A model generated the notes under the pieces. The model made no database searches. It worked only from the letters and a program-made list of their open reading frames with translations, and was not told the origin of the DNA. From Natrialbaceae archaeon (lineage in GTDB: Archaea; Halobacteriota; Halobacteria; Halobacteriales; Natrialbaceae), in NCBI GenBank assembly GCA_003552325.1, contig PUKM01000210.1, forward strand, positions 1 through 10,660: 10,660 nucleotides of DNA, read 5' to 3'. Positions 1 through 6,781 of this stretch are shown in pieces. Position 1 is the first letter of the stretch. Every line of letters begins with the position of its first letter. Made by a program: the position numbers and the translations under genes.

Positions 1-1
1 A

Positions 2-607
2 GTCGACCACGACGACGAACTCGAGCTCACGAGCCTCGAGGACGGGGAGGAACGACGGAGTCAGTCCGTCAACGTCGACGACCGAATCGTGTGTCTGCCC
101 ACGGCCACCTGGGAGTGTACCGTCTTTCGTGAGGCCGCCGAGGAGAACACGACAGTCGAAGGAATGCCTGGCGACTATTGGTACGCCTATCTGGACGACG
201 AATTCTACCGTATTCAAGAAGGCGACCCCTTCGAACTCGAGTTCGATCCTGTCGATGCCGATGAGGCCCTCTCGTTCCTTGCGACCGATGCAAATCAGCT
301 CTCGAGTGCCGAACGTGAGACGCTCGAGGACGGCCAGACGCGGTCGGCAGAGACGTTCACTCACACGAACGAACTCGTCGAACACGATGACGGCTATGCC
401 GTCATCCTCCAGACTGGACAGAAGTCATACAGCGGCTGGGCCGGTTCGACGTGCTCCTCGAGCGGTGATGGCTTCTGTGACGACGCCGATCGGACGCGAA
501 CTGCCAGCGTCGCACAGAGCGGCTTCCTCGCCGCCGCTGGACTCATCGGCGTCGTGCTTGGTGGGTCGTCGCTGATTCGCCATGTGCGTGGCGCTCGAGA
601 GCACTAA
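2..607 (+). CDS. C-terminal part of a membrane-anchored surface protein (5' truncated by window edge)
   Basis: The frame is open from the first bases of the window to a TAA at 605-607, so the true start lies outside; an internal GTG at 89 is not needed. The visible 201 residues are strongly acidic, as expected for a haloarchaeal protein. They contain cysteines in two groups (CLPTATWEC near the start and CSSSGDGFC about 60 residues from the end) that could form disulfides outside the cell. The C-terminus has one hydrophobic segment (SGFLAAAGLIGVVLGGSSLI) followed by a basic tail (RHVRGAREH). This fits a single membrane helix with the tail inside and the acidic domain outside. I do not recognise the family. 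It is convergent with leuD, 37 bp away, and there is no sign of a functional link to the amino acid genes. Confidence 0.8.
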   Translation, partial: VDHDDELELTSLEDGEERRSQSVNVDDRIVCLPTATWECTVFREAAEENTTVEGMPGDYWYAYLDDEFYRIQEGDPFELEFDPVDADEALSFLATDANQLSSAERETLEDGQTRSAETFTHTNELVEHDDGYAVILQTGQKSYSGWAGSTCSSSGDGFCDDADRTRTASVAQSGFLAAAGLIGVVLGGSSLIRHVRGAREH

Positions 608-644
608 CTGACGAGTGCAGGGCTGTAGAAAGGTGTTCGTTACT

Positions 645-1271
645 CTAGACTCGTTTGCCGTCTTCGACGTACGGCAGCGACTCGGCTGTCTCATTCACCG
701 ACTGTGCGTTGGCTTTCATCAACGCCGTCGTATCCCAGACACCCTCGAGGAGGGCCTTGCGCTGTGCCTCGTCAACGGATACGTCGGCGGTGGTGTCACC
801 GTAGGTGACCGTCTCACCGGCGACGTCGACCCCGAGGTCACCATCTGGATTGGCCTCGATCCAGTCCTGTATGGCCGTCACCGTCTCCGCGTCGGCCTCG
901 AGCGTCGGCATCCCGAGTGCGAGGCAGTTCCCCGCGAAGATTTCGGCGAAGCTCTCGCCGATGAACGCGTCGATGCCCCAGCGCATGAGTGCTTGTGGGG
1001 CGTGCTCGCGTGAGGAGCCACAGCCGAAGTTGGCGTTGACGACCATCACCGAAGCGTCCTGGTGGGTTGGCTCGTTGAGCGGGTGGTCCTTTTGATTGTC
1101 GTCATCGTCGAATCGCTGATCGAAGAACGCGAACTCACCGAGGCCGTCGAAGGTGACGACTTTCATGAACCGCGCGGGGATGATCTGGTCGGTGTCGATG
1201 TCGTTGCCACGGATGGCAACGCCGGTTCCTGTGACCGATTCGACGCTCGGGATGTCGACTTCGTCGCTCAT
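645..1271 (-). CDS. leuD: 3-isopropylmalate dehydratase (isopropylmalate isomerase), small subunit
   Basis: With LeuC this 208-aa subunit isomerises 2-isopropylmalate to 3-isopropylmalate in leucine synthesis. The aconitase swivel-domain signature NFGCGSSREHAPQAL is at residues 81-95. The N-terminal GNDIDTDQIIPARF (about 22-35) is also typical of LeuD. The length matches the usual ~200 aa. The ATG overlaps the leuC stop (ATGA at 1271-1268), so translation is probably coupled and the two subunits are made in equal amounts. It is the last gene of the operon: its TAG is 37 bp from the stop of a convergent, unrelated gene, and leuB does not follow in this window. No strong hairpin or T-tract is visible after the stop. 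Confidence 0.97.
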   Translation of the reverse strand: MSDEVDIPSVESVTGTGVAIRGNDIDTDQIIPARFMKVVTFDGLGEFAFFDQRFDDDDNQKDHPLNEPTHQDASVMVVNANFGCGSSREHAPQALMRWGIDAFIGESFAEIFAGNCLALGMPTLEADAETVTAIQDWIEANPDGDLGVDVAGETVTYGDTTADVSVDEAQRKALLEGVWDTTALMKANAQSVNETAESLPYVEDGKRV

Positions 1272-2683
1272 ACGGCCACCTCCTTCATCGTGCGGACGTC
1301 AGTCACTTCCCCGGTGATCGCAGCCGCAGCGACCATCCGCGGGGTCATCAACACTGTCCGCCCCTCCTTGCTGCCCTGTCGGCCGACGAAATTTCGATTT
1401 GAGGAGGAGGCACAGGCCTCATCGCCCTCGAGTTGATCCTCGTTCATGCCGAGGCACATCGAACACCCGGCACCGCGCCAGTCGAAGCCAGACTCGGTGA
1501 ATACCTCGTCCAGCCCTTCGGCTTCCGCAGCGGCTTTCACTTGCTGGCTGCCGGGAACGACCATCGCGCGCACATCTGGGTGGACCTCGCGGCCTGCGAC
1601 GATCTTTGCCGCCCGTCGGAGGTCGGGCAGCCGAGCGTTGGTACACGAGCCGAGGAACGCGACGTCGATGTCGTATCCCTCCATCGTCTCGCCCGGTTCG
1701 ACGCGCATGTGTTCCTGTGCACGTCGGGCCGTCTCGACTTTCTCCGCCGGGAGGTCGTCCGGATGTGGAATCGGTTCCGTGATGCCGACGCCCTGGCCAG
1801 GGGTGGTCCCCCAGGTGACGACCGGCTCGAGCGAACCCCCATCGATCGTGACGATGTCGTCGTACTCGGCGTCCGCATCCGAGCGAATCGACTCCCAGTA
1901 GGCCTTTCGCTCTTCGAAGGCGTCGCCCTTTGGGACGCGGTCCCGTCCCTCGAGCCACGCGTAGGTGGTCTCGTCGGGGTTGACGTAGCCCGCACGGGCC
2001 CCACCCTCGATGGACATATTGCAGATGGACATCCGCCCTTCCATGCCGAGGGTTTCGATGGCTTCGCCGGCGTATTCGTAGACGTACCCGACGCCACCTT
2101 CGGTGCCGAGGCGGCGAATAATTTCGAGGATGACGTCCTTTGCCTCGACGGCCTCGCCGAGTTCGCCGGTCACCTCGATTTTTCGAACCTGTTGTTTCTC
2201 CATCGCGATGGTGCCAGTGGCCAGCACGTCTCGGATCTGACTCGTGCCAATCCCGAACGCGAGTGCGCCAAAGGCCCCGTGGGTCGACGTGTGGGAGTCC
2301 CCACAGACGATCGTCATCCCTGGCTGCGTAAGCCCTTTTTCCGGCCCGATCACGTGGACGATCCCCTGTTCGCCCGTTTCCGGGTGGGAGAACTCGATGC
2401 CCGACTCACGTACGTTTTCCTCGAGCTCGGCCATCATCTCCTCGGCGGCATCGTCACGGTATGGACGCTCTTTGCTCGAGGTCGGCACGATGTGATCGAC
2501 CGTGGCGTGTGTCAGATCGGGGTAGGCCACCTCGAGGTCTCGCTCTCTGAGCATCCCGAACGCTTGGGGGCTGGTAACCTCGTGGATGAGGTGGAGACCG
2601 ACGAACAGCTGATCCTGGCCGGTGGGAAGGCGGGTGACCGTGTGACGGTCCCAGACCTTGTCGTAGAGCGTTCCCTCACTCAT
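1268..2683 (-). CDS. leuC: 3-isopropylmalate dehydratase, large subunit
   Basis: This is the [4Fe-4S] catalytic subunit of isopropylmalate isomerase, 471 aa, full length for the bacterial-type LeuC. Cluster ligands are visible as C347 (in SCTNAR) and C407/C410 (in GCSMCLGMN). The substrate region CGDSHTSTHGAFGALAFGIG is at residues 127-146. The start ATG at 2683 is supported by the N-terminal LYDKVWDRH motif of LeuC. It overlaps the upstream 100-aa gene by 8 bp (ATGAGTGA) and the downstream leuD by 4 bp (ATGA). I see no Shine-Dalgarno sequence; the bases just upstream are A-rich, so initiation probably relies on coupling. The plus-strand 480-codon open frame over this gene is a GC-rich mirror frame. 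Confidence 0.98.
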   Translation of the reverse strand: MSEGTLYDKVWDRHTVTRLPTGQDQLFVGLHLIHEVTSPQAFGMLRERDLEVAYPDLTHATVDHIVPTSSKERPYRDDAAEEMMAELEENVRESGIEFSHPETGEQGIVHVIGPEKGLTQPGMTIVCGDSHTSTHGAFGALAFGIGTSQIRDVLATGTIAMEKQQVRKIEVTGELGEAVEAKDVILEIIRRLGTEGGVGYVYEYAGEAIETLGMEGRMSICNMSIEGGARAGYVNPDETTYAWLEGRDRVPKGDAFEERKAYWESIRSDADAEYDDIVTIDGGSLEPVVTWGTTPGQGVGITEPIPHPDDLPAEKVETARRAQEHMRVEPGETMEGYDIDVAFLGSCTNARLPDLRRAAKIVAGREVHPDVRAMVVPGSQQVKAAAEAEGLDEVFTESGFDWRGAGCSMCLGMNEDQLEGDEACASSSNRNFVGRQGSKEGRTVLMTPRMVAAAAITGEVTDVRTMKEVAV

Positions 2684-2978
2684 TTTTTACGTCGGCGTCT
2701 TCAGCGGGCGGTTGATCCTTTTGTGTGCCACGTTCGAACACCGCGTTGGCGCTGTCGGCGTCTTTTGGTGGGGTGTGGCTCACTGTTTTCATTGTCCTTT
2801 CGTCGTCCTCGCTTTCCTCATCCCCCACGGCGTTCGCTTCGCCGCCATCGGCGACCACGATTGGGCCACGACTGAACAGGTGGCCGGCGCTCTCACCGGT
2901 GTATGGATTGCGGTGGCTGACGTGTTTCATCTGCTGTCGATTCGTGTCGGTCGGTGGTCGGTTTCGGTTTCGCGTCAT
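2676..2978 (-). CDS. Small acidic protein with an internal 22-residue duplication, between ilvC and leuC
   Basis: This 100-aa ORF fills the gap between ilvC and leuC exactly. Its ATG is 4 nt after the ilvC stop, and its TGA overlaps the leuC ATG by 8 bp. The open frame extends upstream inside ilvC, but that part is a shadow frame. The protein contains two gapless copies of one motif: residues 17-38 (MKHVSHRNP...SAGHLFSRG) and 63-84 (MKTVSHTPP...SANAVFERG), identical at 12 of 22 positions. They are joined by a 24-residue acidic linker, and the tail is also acidic. No enzyme motif or membrane segment is visible. The position suggests a role tied to IlvC, LeuC or their enzyme complex, but the function is unknown to me. 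A later start at 2930 (the first repeat's Met) is possible. Confidence 0.85.
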   Translation of the reverse strand: MTRNRNRPPTDTNRQQMKHVSHRNPYTGESAGHLFSRGPIVVADGGEANAVGDEESEDDERTMKTVSHTPPKDADSANAVFERGTQKDQPPAEDADVKNE

Positions 2979-2982
2979 CGGA

Positions 2983-4038
2983 TTAGTCGTCTGCTGGCAC
3001 TTCTGCCGGGTCGTTCTCGGTCGATTCCTCCCATTCGAACAGGTCGCGCAGGGGCTCGCCGACCGCTTCGATTTCGTGAGCTTCGTCCTGGCGTTTGAGC
3101 TGGGTGTACGATGGCCGGCCCGCCTGGTTCTCGTTGATCCACTCGCGAGCGAACTCGCCGTTCTGAACCTCCTCGAGCACCTCTTCCATGTTCTCGCGGA
3201 CGCCCTCGTCGACGATGCGGTGGCCGCGGGTGAGGCCGCCGTATTCGGCCGTGTCACTCACGGAGTACCACATGCCGCCGATGCCGTCTTCGTACATCAG
3301 GTCGACGATGAGTTTGAGTTCGTTCAGACACTCGAAGTAGGCCATCTCGGGGGAGTAACCAGCATCGACGAGCGTCTCGAAGCCGTGCTGGACGAGGGCG
3401 GTGACGCCGCCACAGAGGACGGCTTGCTCGCCGAAGAGGTCGGTCTCGACTTCCTCTTTGAACGTCGTCTCGACGACCCCTGCGCGAGTGCCGCCGATGG
3501 CCTGGGCATAGGCCAGGGCTTCTTCTTTTGCCTCGCCCGTCGCGTCCTGATACACGGCGATGAGCGTCGGTGTCCCGCCGCCGTTTACGTAATCGCGGCG
3601 AACGATGTGGCCCGGTCCTTTGGGGGCGGCCATCGTCACGTCGACGTCTTCGGGCGCCTGGATCTGGTTGTAGTGGACGTTGAACCCGTGGGCGAACATG
3701 ACGGTGTTACCCGCCTCGAGGCCGTCCTCGACGGCTTCGAAGACGGCGGGCTGGATCGTGTCCGGGACGAGGAACATGACGATATCCGCCTCTGCCGTCG
3801 CGACGTCGGGGGTCGTGACGCGGAGTCCGTCTTCCTCGGCCTGGGGCCACGAGGTCGAATCCTCGCGCAGGCCCACGACCACGTCGACGCCGCTCTCGTG
3901 GAGATTGCGTGCGTGGGCGTGGCCCTGGCTGCCGTAGCCGAGGACGGCAACGGTCTTGTCCTGGATGTAGCTTGCGTCGGCGTCGTCGCCATAGTATACG
4001 TTCGTCGTGAAATCGTCGGTGGTGTGTGTGTCAGTCAT
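2983..4038 (-). CDS. ilvC: Ketol-acid reductoisomerase
   Basis: This enzyme converts 2-acetolactate and 2-aceto-2-hydroxybutyrate to the dihydroxy acids of the valine/leucine and isoleucine routes, using NAD(P)H and Mg2+. The 351-aa product starts at the ATG at 4038; the open frame continues upstream only as a shadow over ilvN. The Rossmann motif VLGYGSQGHAHA is at residues 32-43, followed by the cofactor-selecting loop GLREDSTSW (56-64). The knotted C-terminal domain has DLFGEQAVLCGG (D200, E204) and E236/E240 in YFECLNELK, both metal ligands, plus the serine of WYSVSDTAEYG. Length and layout match class I enzymes (~330 aa) with an extra acidic C-terminal tail. The start overlaps the ilvN stop by 8 bp (ATGACTGA). 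Confidence 0.98.
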   Translation of the reverse strand: MTDTHTTDDFTTNVYYGDDADASYIQDKTVAVLGYGSQGHAHARNLHESGVDVVVGLREDSTSWPQAEEDGLRVTTPDVATAEADIVMFLVPDTIQPAVFEAVEDGLEAGNTVMFAHGFNVHYNQIQAPEDVDVTMAAPKGPGHIVRRDYVNGGGTPTLIAVYQDATGEAKEEALAYAQAIGGTRAGVVETTFKEEVETDLFGEQAVLCGGVTALVQHGFETLVDAGYSPEMAYFECLNELKLIVDLMYEDGIGGMWYSVSDTAEYGGLTRGHRIVDEGVRENMEEVLEEVQNGEFAREWINENQAGRPSYTQLKRQDEAHEIEAVGEPLRDLFEWEESTENDPAEVPADD

Positions 4039-4681
4039 CGTCTGCTGGAACGGTGTGTTGGGTAGGTTGTTCGGTGTGCTGTGCCTCCACGGTGGCCGTG
4101 TCATCAGTCCCGCGAGCCAAGGCGGTCGTCCCCGTGCGGGAGATTTCGCGGATCCCGAACTGGCTGAACGCCTCGATTGCGGCGTCGATTTTCTGGCGGG
4201 CACCGGTGATCTCGACGGTCGCGGTGTCGGGGCTCGCGTCGACGGTTTTGCCGCCGAACATGTCGGCAACGGCGGCAACCCGGTCCGGTCTGGTCGCGTT
4301 GACCTTCACCAGCGCCAGTTCCCGGCGCATTGCGTCCGGCTCGAGCTCGCGCACGGCGATCACGGGGATGAGTTTCCGGAGTTGTTTTTTGATCTGTTCG
4401 ATCCCGGGGTCGGATTCCTCGACCACCAGGGTAATGCGGGCCTGGTCGTCGTTCTCCGTGGGGCCGACGGTCAAACTCTCGATGTTGAACTGGCGTCTCG
4501 AGAACAGTCCCGAGACGTCAGAGAGGACACCGGGTTCGTGTTCGACCAGTGCCGAGATCACGGTTCGGCGTGTTGGGCGAGCGGCTTCGACGGCCGGATC
4601 GATCCGGATGCCGAGTTCGTTTCGTTTGCCCGCTGGCGTTGGCCGCTCTTCCGGTGGTGGTCCCTCCAGCCCACCGGTCAT
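4031..4681 (-). CDS. ilvN: Acetolactate synthase (acetohydroxyacid synthase), small regulatory subunit
   Basis: This 216-aa subunit is the regulatory partner of IlvB; family members bind valine through ACT domains and activate the catalytic subunit. The ACT domain begins at about residue 38 (RRTVISALVEHEPGVLSDVS) and includes SRRQFNIESLTVGPTE (61-76). The second half, with RRELALVKV at about 119-127, is the usual small-subunit C-terminal domain. The chosen ATG at 4681 overlaps the stop of a 19-codon mini-ORF (ATGA) and gives the haloarchaeal-type extension GPPPEERPTPAGKRNELGI. An open frame continues upstream to 4780 inside ilvB, and an in-frame GTG lies just before the ATG, so the start could be slightly earlier. 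The C-terminus carries a low-complexity Thr/Gln/Asp tail and overlaps ilvC by 8 bp. Confidence 0.95.
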   Translation of the reverse strand: MTGGLEGPPPEERPTPAGKRNELGIRIDPAVEAARPTRRTVISALVEHEPGVLSDVSGLFSRRQFNIESLTVGPTENDDQARITLVVEESDPGIEQIKKQLRKLIPVIAVRELEPDAMRRELALVKVNATRPDRVAAVADMFGGKTVDASPDTATVEITGARQKIDAAIEAFSQFGIREISRTGTTALARGTDDTATVEAQHTEQPTQHTVPADDD

Positions 4682-4737
4682 GCGAACCACCCCGAGGTTT
4701 GCGTGACGTCGAAAGTCCTCGCGCGTTCGGCAGTCAT
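4678..4737 (-). CDS. 19-codon mini-ORF telescoped between ilvB and ilvN
   Basis: The 52-nt space between the ilvB stop and the ilvN ATG is exactly spanned by a 19-codon ORF (MTAERARTFDVTQTSGWFA). Its ATG overlaps the ilvB TGA (ATGA at 4737-4734) and its TGA overlaps the ilvN ATG (ATGA at 4681-4678). A ribosome finishing ilvB could therefore reinitiate here and be handed on to ilvN. I see no homology and no hydrophobic or BCAA-rich run. It may be a translational relay rather than a functional peptide, or the double overlap may be chance, since ATGA is a common junction. Confidence 0.45.
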   Translation of the reverse strand: MTAERARTFDVTQTSGWFA

Positions 4738-6509
4738 AGCTGGTCCTCCGTGAGGGCGAACTGGCCGTTGTCGCCACCACTTGGCACCATCGGGTAAACG
4801 TTCGCGTGGGGGTCGATGTGGGCGTCGATCACCGAGGGGCCGTCGTACTCGAGCGCGGCTTCGACGGTCTCGGCGACCTCGTCGTAGTCGTCGATGCGGA
4901 AGCCTTTCGCCCCGAACGCTTCGGCGAGGGTGTCGAACTCTGGACACCAGTTGTACTCCGATGCCGAGTGTCGGCCCTCGAAGAAGGCGTCTTGCCACTG
5001 GCGGACCATGCCGATGTACTCGTTGTTCAGCACGACGACCGTGATATCCAGGTTCTCGCGGACGGCCACGGCCAGTTCCTGAATCGTCATCAGGAACGAC
5101 CCGTCACCCTCGAAACAGACGATTTCCTGATCGTCATCAGCAGCCAGTCGCGCACCGATGGCTGCGGGCAGGCCGTAGCCCATCGTTCCGAGGCCGTGAC
5201 TCGAGATCCACGTGCGTGGTTCGGTGTAGGTCCAGTACTGGCAGGCCCACATCTGGTGTTGGCCGACGCCCGTGGTCACGATGGCACGGTCACTCGTGGC
5301 TTCGTCCAGTGCCTCGACGACGAACTCGGGTTTCAACGGCTCGTCATCGGGTGTTTTGTAGGCCATCGAGTAGTCGGATTTCCACTGTTGACACTGTGCG
5401 CGCCACTTCGTAGCCTTTGGTGCGGTTCGGACCTCGGTCGTCAGTTGCTCGAGCACCGTGGCCGCATCGCCAACGAGTGGATACTCCGCGTGGACGTTCT
5501 TGCTGATCTCCGCCGGATCGATGTCGATGTGGATGACTTCGGCGTCGGGGGCGAAGGTTTCGATACCCCCCGTCAGTCGGTCGTCGAATCGCGTCCCGAC
5601 GGCGATCAAGGTGTCACAGTGGGTGATCGCCATGTTGGCGTACCCAGTGCCGTGCATCCCGCCCATCTCCATCGCCAGTTCGTGATCTTCGGGGAACGCG
5701 CCGAGTCCCGGCATCGTCGTGACGACCGGAATCTCGTGTTCGATGGCGAACGCTCGAGCCTCCGCGGTGGCGTCACCTTTGATGACGCCGCCGCCGAGTA
5801 ACATCGTCGGTCGCGTCGACGCCTCGATCCGTCTGGCTGCCTTGTGGACGATGTCCGGGTCCGCGGACTCCCTGACTTCGTATGTCGACGGCGTCTTCGG
5901 GGGCGCTGGTTCGCGCGTGCTCGAGGTGTCACTCAGGGTGACGTCTTTCGGCAGGTCGACGACGGTTGGGCCCGGTCGGCCGGTGTTGGCGAGGGCAAAT
6001 GCCTCGCCAACCTCGTCACCGACGGTGTCAGGATCACTTGCGAAGGTGTTCGCTTTCGTGATCGGTTTCGTGACGCCGGTCGTGTCCGTCTCCTGGAACG
6101 CGTCGTTGCCGACCATGCCGGTTGGGACCTGTCCCGTCAGCGCGATCATCGGGTCGGAGTCCATGTCCGCGTCGGCGATCCCCGTCACGAGATTCGTCGC
6201 CCCGGGACCGGACGTTGCGAGGCACACCCCGGGTTCGCCTGCAACGATCCCGTAAGCGTCTGCGGCGTGGGACGCCCCTTGCTCGTGGGCCATGGTGATG
6301 TGTTCGATGTCGGCGTCGTAGAGGGCGTCGTAGACGGGCATGATCGCCCCACCCTGGACGCCAAAGGCGTACTCGACGCCCGCGTTCTCGAGCGCACGGA
6401 CCACCGATTCGGCTCCCGTCGTCACCGGGGTGCGTTCTGCGGTTGTGTCGTCTTGTGGTGTCGATTCGGTGTCGGCTCTGGGGGAAACTGATGTGGCGCG
6501 CTCGCTCAT
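4734..6509 (-). CDS. ilvB: Acetolactate synthase (acetohydroxyacid synthase), large catalytic subunit
   Basis: This ThDP- and FAD-dependent enzyme condenses pyruvate with pyruvate or 2-oxobutyrate, the first common step of valine, leucine and isoleucine synthesis. The 591-aa product has the N-terminal ThDP-binding domain with catalytic glutamate E76 (AHEQGASHAADAY). The FAD-domain core follows, for example GMHGTGYANMAI at about 284-295. The ThDP/Mg motif runs from GDG (468-470) to LNN (494-496). The first ~28 residues are a low-complexity Thr/Ser/Asp leader typical of haloarchaeal members. The ATG at 6509 is preceded by GGAGG with a 7-nt spacer, the best Shine-Dalgarno I checked in this operon. 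It also overlaps the stop of a small upstream ORF. It is the first enzyme gene after the attenuator-like leader. Confidence 0.98.
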   Translation of the reverse strand: MSERATSVSPRADTESTPQDDTTAERTPVTTGAESVVRALENAGVEYAFGVQGGAIMPVYDALYDADIEHITMAHEQGASHAADAYGIVAGEPGVCLATSGPGATNLVTGIADADMDSDPMIALTGQVPTGMVGNDAFQETDTTGVTKPITKANTFASDPDTVGDEVGEAFALANTGRPGPTVVDLPKDVTLSDTSSTREPAPPKTPSTYEVRESADPDIVHKAARRIEASTRPTMLLGGGVIKGDATAEARAFAIEHEIPVVTTMPGLGAFPEDHELAMEMGGMHGTGYANMAITHCDTLIAVGTRFDDRLTGGIETFAPDAEVIHIDIDPAEISKNVHAEYPLVGDAATVLEQLTTEVRTAPKATKWRAQCQQWKSDYSMAYKTPDDEPLKPEFVVEALDEATSDRAIVTTGVGQHQMWACQYWTYTEPRTWISSHGLGTMGYGLPAAIGARLAADDDQEIVCFEGDGSFLMTIQELAVAVRENLDITVVVLNNEYIGMVRQWQDAFFEGRHSASEYNWCPEFDTLAEAFGAKGFRIDDYDEVAETVEAALEYDGPSVIDAHIDPHANVYPMVPSGGDNGQFALTEDQL

Positions 6510-6592
6510 CGATACCCCTCCATCGGTGCTCGAGCGGCAATGGCCGAGCTATGTCGTAACTGCTGGTTTGTGTCTGCTGTCGTGACTGTCAT
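6506..6592 (-). CDS. Possible 28-codon upstream ORF overlapping the ilvB start
   Basis: An ATG-initiated ORF of 28 codons (MTVTTADTNQQLRHSSAIAA... ending MEGYR) lies between the putative attenuator and ilvB. Its TGA overlaps the ilvB ATG (ATGA) and its last codons contain the ilvB Shine-Dalgarno. It has no BCAA run (one Leu, one Ile, one Val). Its codons are mixed for this genome, with several ACA and one TTA, and I see no Shine-Dalgarno before it. It could couple ribosome flow to ilvB initiation, or it could be a chance frame. I rate it weaker than the leader peptide ORF further upstream. Confidence 0.4.
   Translation of the reverse strand: MTVTTADTNQQLRHSSAIAARAPMEGYR
6517..6521 (-). promoter_or_regulatory. 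Shine-Dalgarno sequence of ilvB
   Basis: GGAGG lies 7 nt before the ilvB ATG and is complementary to the archaeal 16S 3' end. It is embedded in the last codons (ATG GAG GGG) of the small ORF at 6592-6506, so translation of that ORF would pass directly over it. It supports 6509 as the ilvB start on a leadered mRNA. Confidence 0.75.
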
Positions 6593-6607
6593 GTGTGGTC
6601 GAATATC

Positions 6608-6627
6608 TGACGCCACCGGAGGCGTCA
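6608..6627 (-). repeat. Perfect 7-bp inverted repeat in the ilvB leader
   Basis: TGACGCC-N6-GGCGTCA, a perfect 7-bp stem with a 6-nt spacer, lies 15 nt upstream of the small ORF at 6592 and downstream of the putative attenuator. It could be an mRNA hairpin in the leader or a protein-binding site. No T-tract follows on either strand, so it is not a terminator. Confidence 0.6.
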
Positions 6628-6672
6628 CCTGTCGGTTGGGAATCGGTGCGAGGTCGGGACGGAGAGTGGGTG

Positions 6673-6694
6673 AAAAAGGGGCTAGGCGGCCCCT
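6673..6694 (-). terminator. Hairpin plus T-tract: putative attenuator before ilvB
   Basis: On the minus strand AGGGGC (6694-6689), a 6-nt loop CGCCTA and GCCCCT (6682-6677) form a perfect 6-bp, GC-rich stem. It runs into five consecutive T (6677-6673). The 5' arm starts at the last base of the GTA (Val) control codon of the leader ORF, and the TAG stop codon spans the loop/3'-arm border. Placed about 65-90 nt after the predicted start of transcription and 164 nt before ilvB, it fits an attenuator. It could also end read-through transcripts from leuA. Haloarchaeal RNA polymerase is known to terminate at U-rich tracts. An alternative 4-bp pairing (TAGG with CCTA) competes within the same bases. 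Confidence 0.7.
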
Positions 6695-6759
6695 ACAATA
6701 ATGAGCGCGAGGGAGACACCGCTGTCGACAGGCTGGGTCGACGTGGTGTTGGTCCTCAT
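6682..6759 (-). CDS. BCAA leader peptide (putative ilvB-operon attenuator peptide)
   Basis: This is a 25-codon ORF. It starts MRTNTTSTQPVDSG and ends VSLALIIVGAA, so six of its last eleven residues are Val, Leu or Ile, in the order V-L-L-I-I-V. The control codons include ATT ATT GTA, which are uncommon in the neighbouring GC-rich genes (mostly ATC and GTC). The ATG lies about 27-30 nt after the centre of a TATA box, so the message is likely leaderless or nearly so; a GAGGT is present but too close to the ATG to act normally. The stop codon sits in a terminator-like hairpin. The whole resembles bacterial ilv/leu leader peptides in logic. The frame stays open upstream to 6864, but that start would precede the promoter. 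Confidence 0.75.
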   Translation of the reverse strand: MRTNTTSTQPVDSGVSLALIIVGAA

Positions 6760-6781
6760 TACCTCGTATGTAGCTCCCTCG

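Noticed and set aside
1433..2875. 480-codon open frame on the plus strand opposite leuC
   Set aside because: It mirrors a certain gene in a GC-rich genome, has no recognisable motif, and starts and ends without promoter or ribosome-site support.
2725..4065. 446-codon open frame on the plus strand opposite ilvC
   Set aside because: Same mirror-frame effect; ilvC on the other strand is unambiguous.
4806..5801. 331-codon open frame on the plus strand opposite ilvB
   Set aside because: Antisense shadow of the acetolactate synthase gene with no independent support.
6510..6760. T-box or other tRNA-sensing riboswitch in the ilvB leader
   Set aside because: No T-box consensus or specifier-loop structure is visible, and T-boxes are bacterial; the peptide-coding leader explains the region better.
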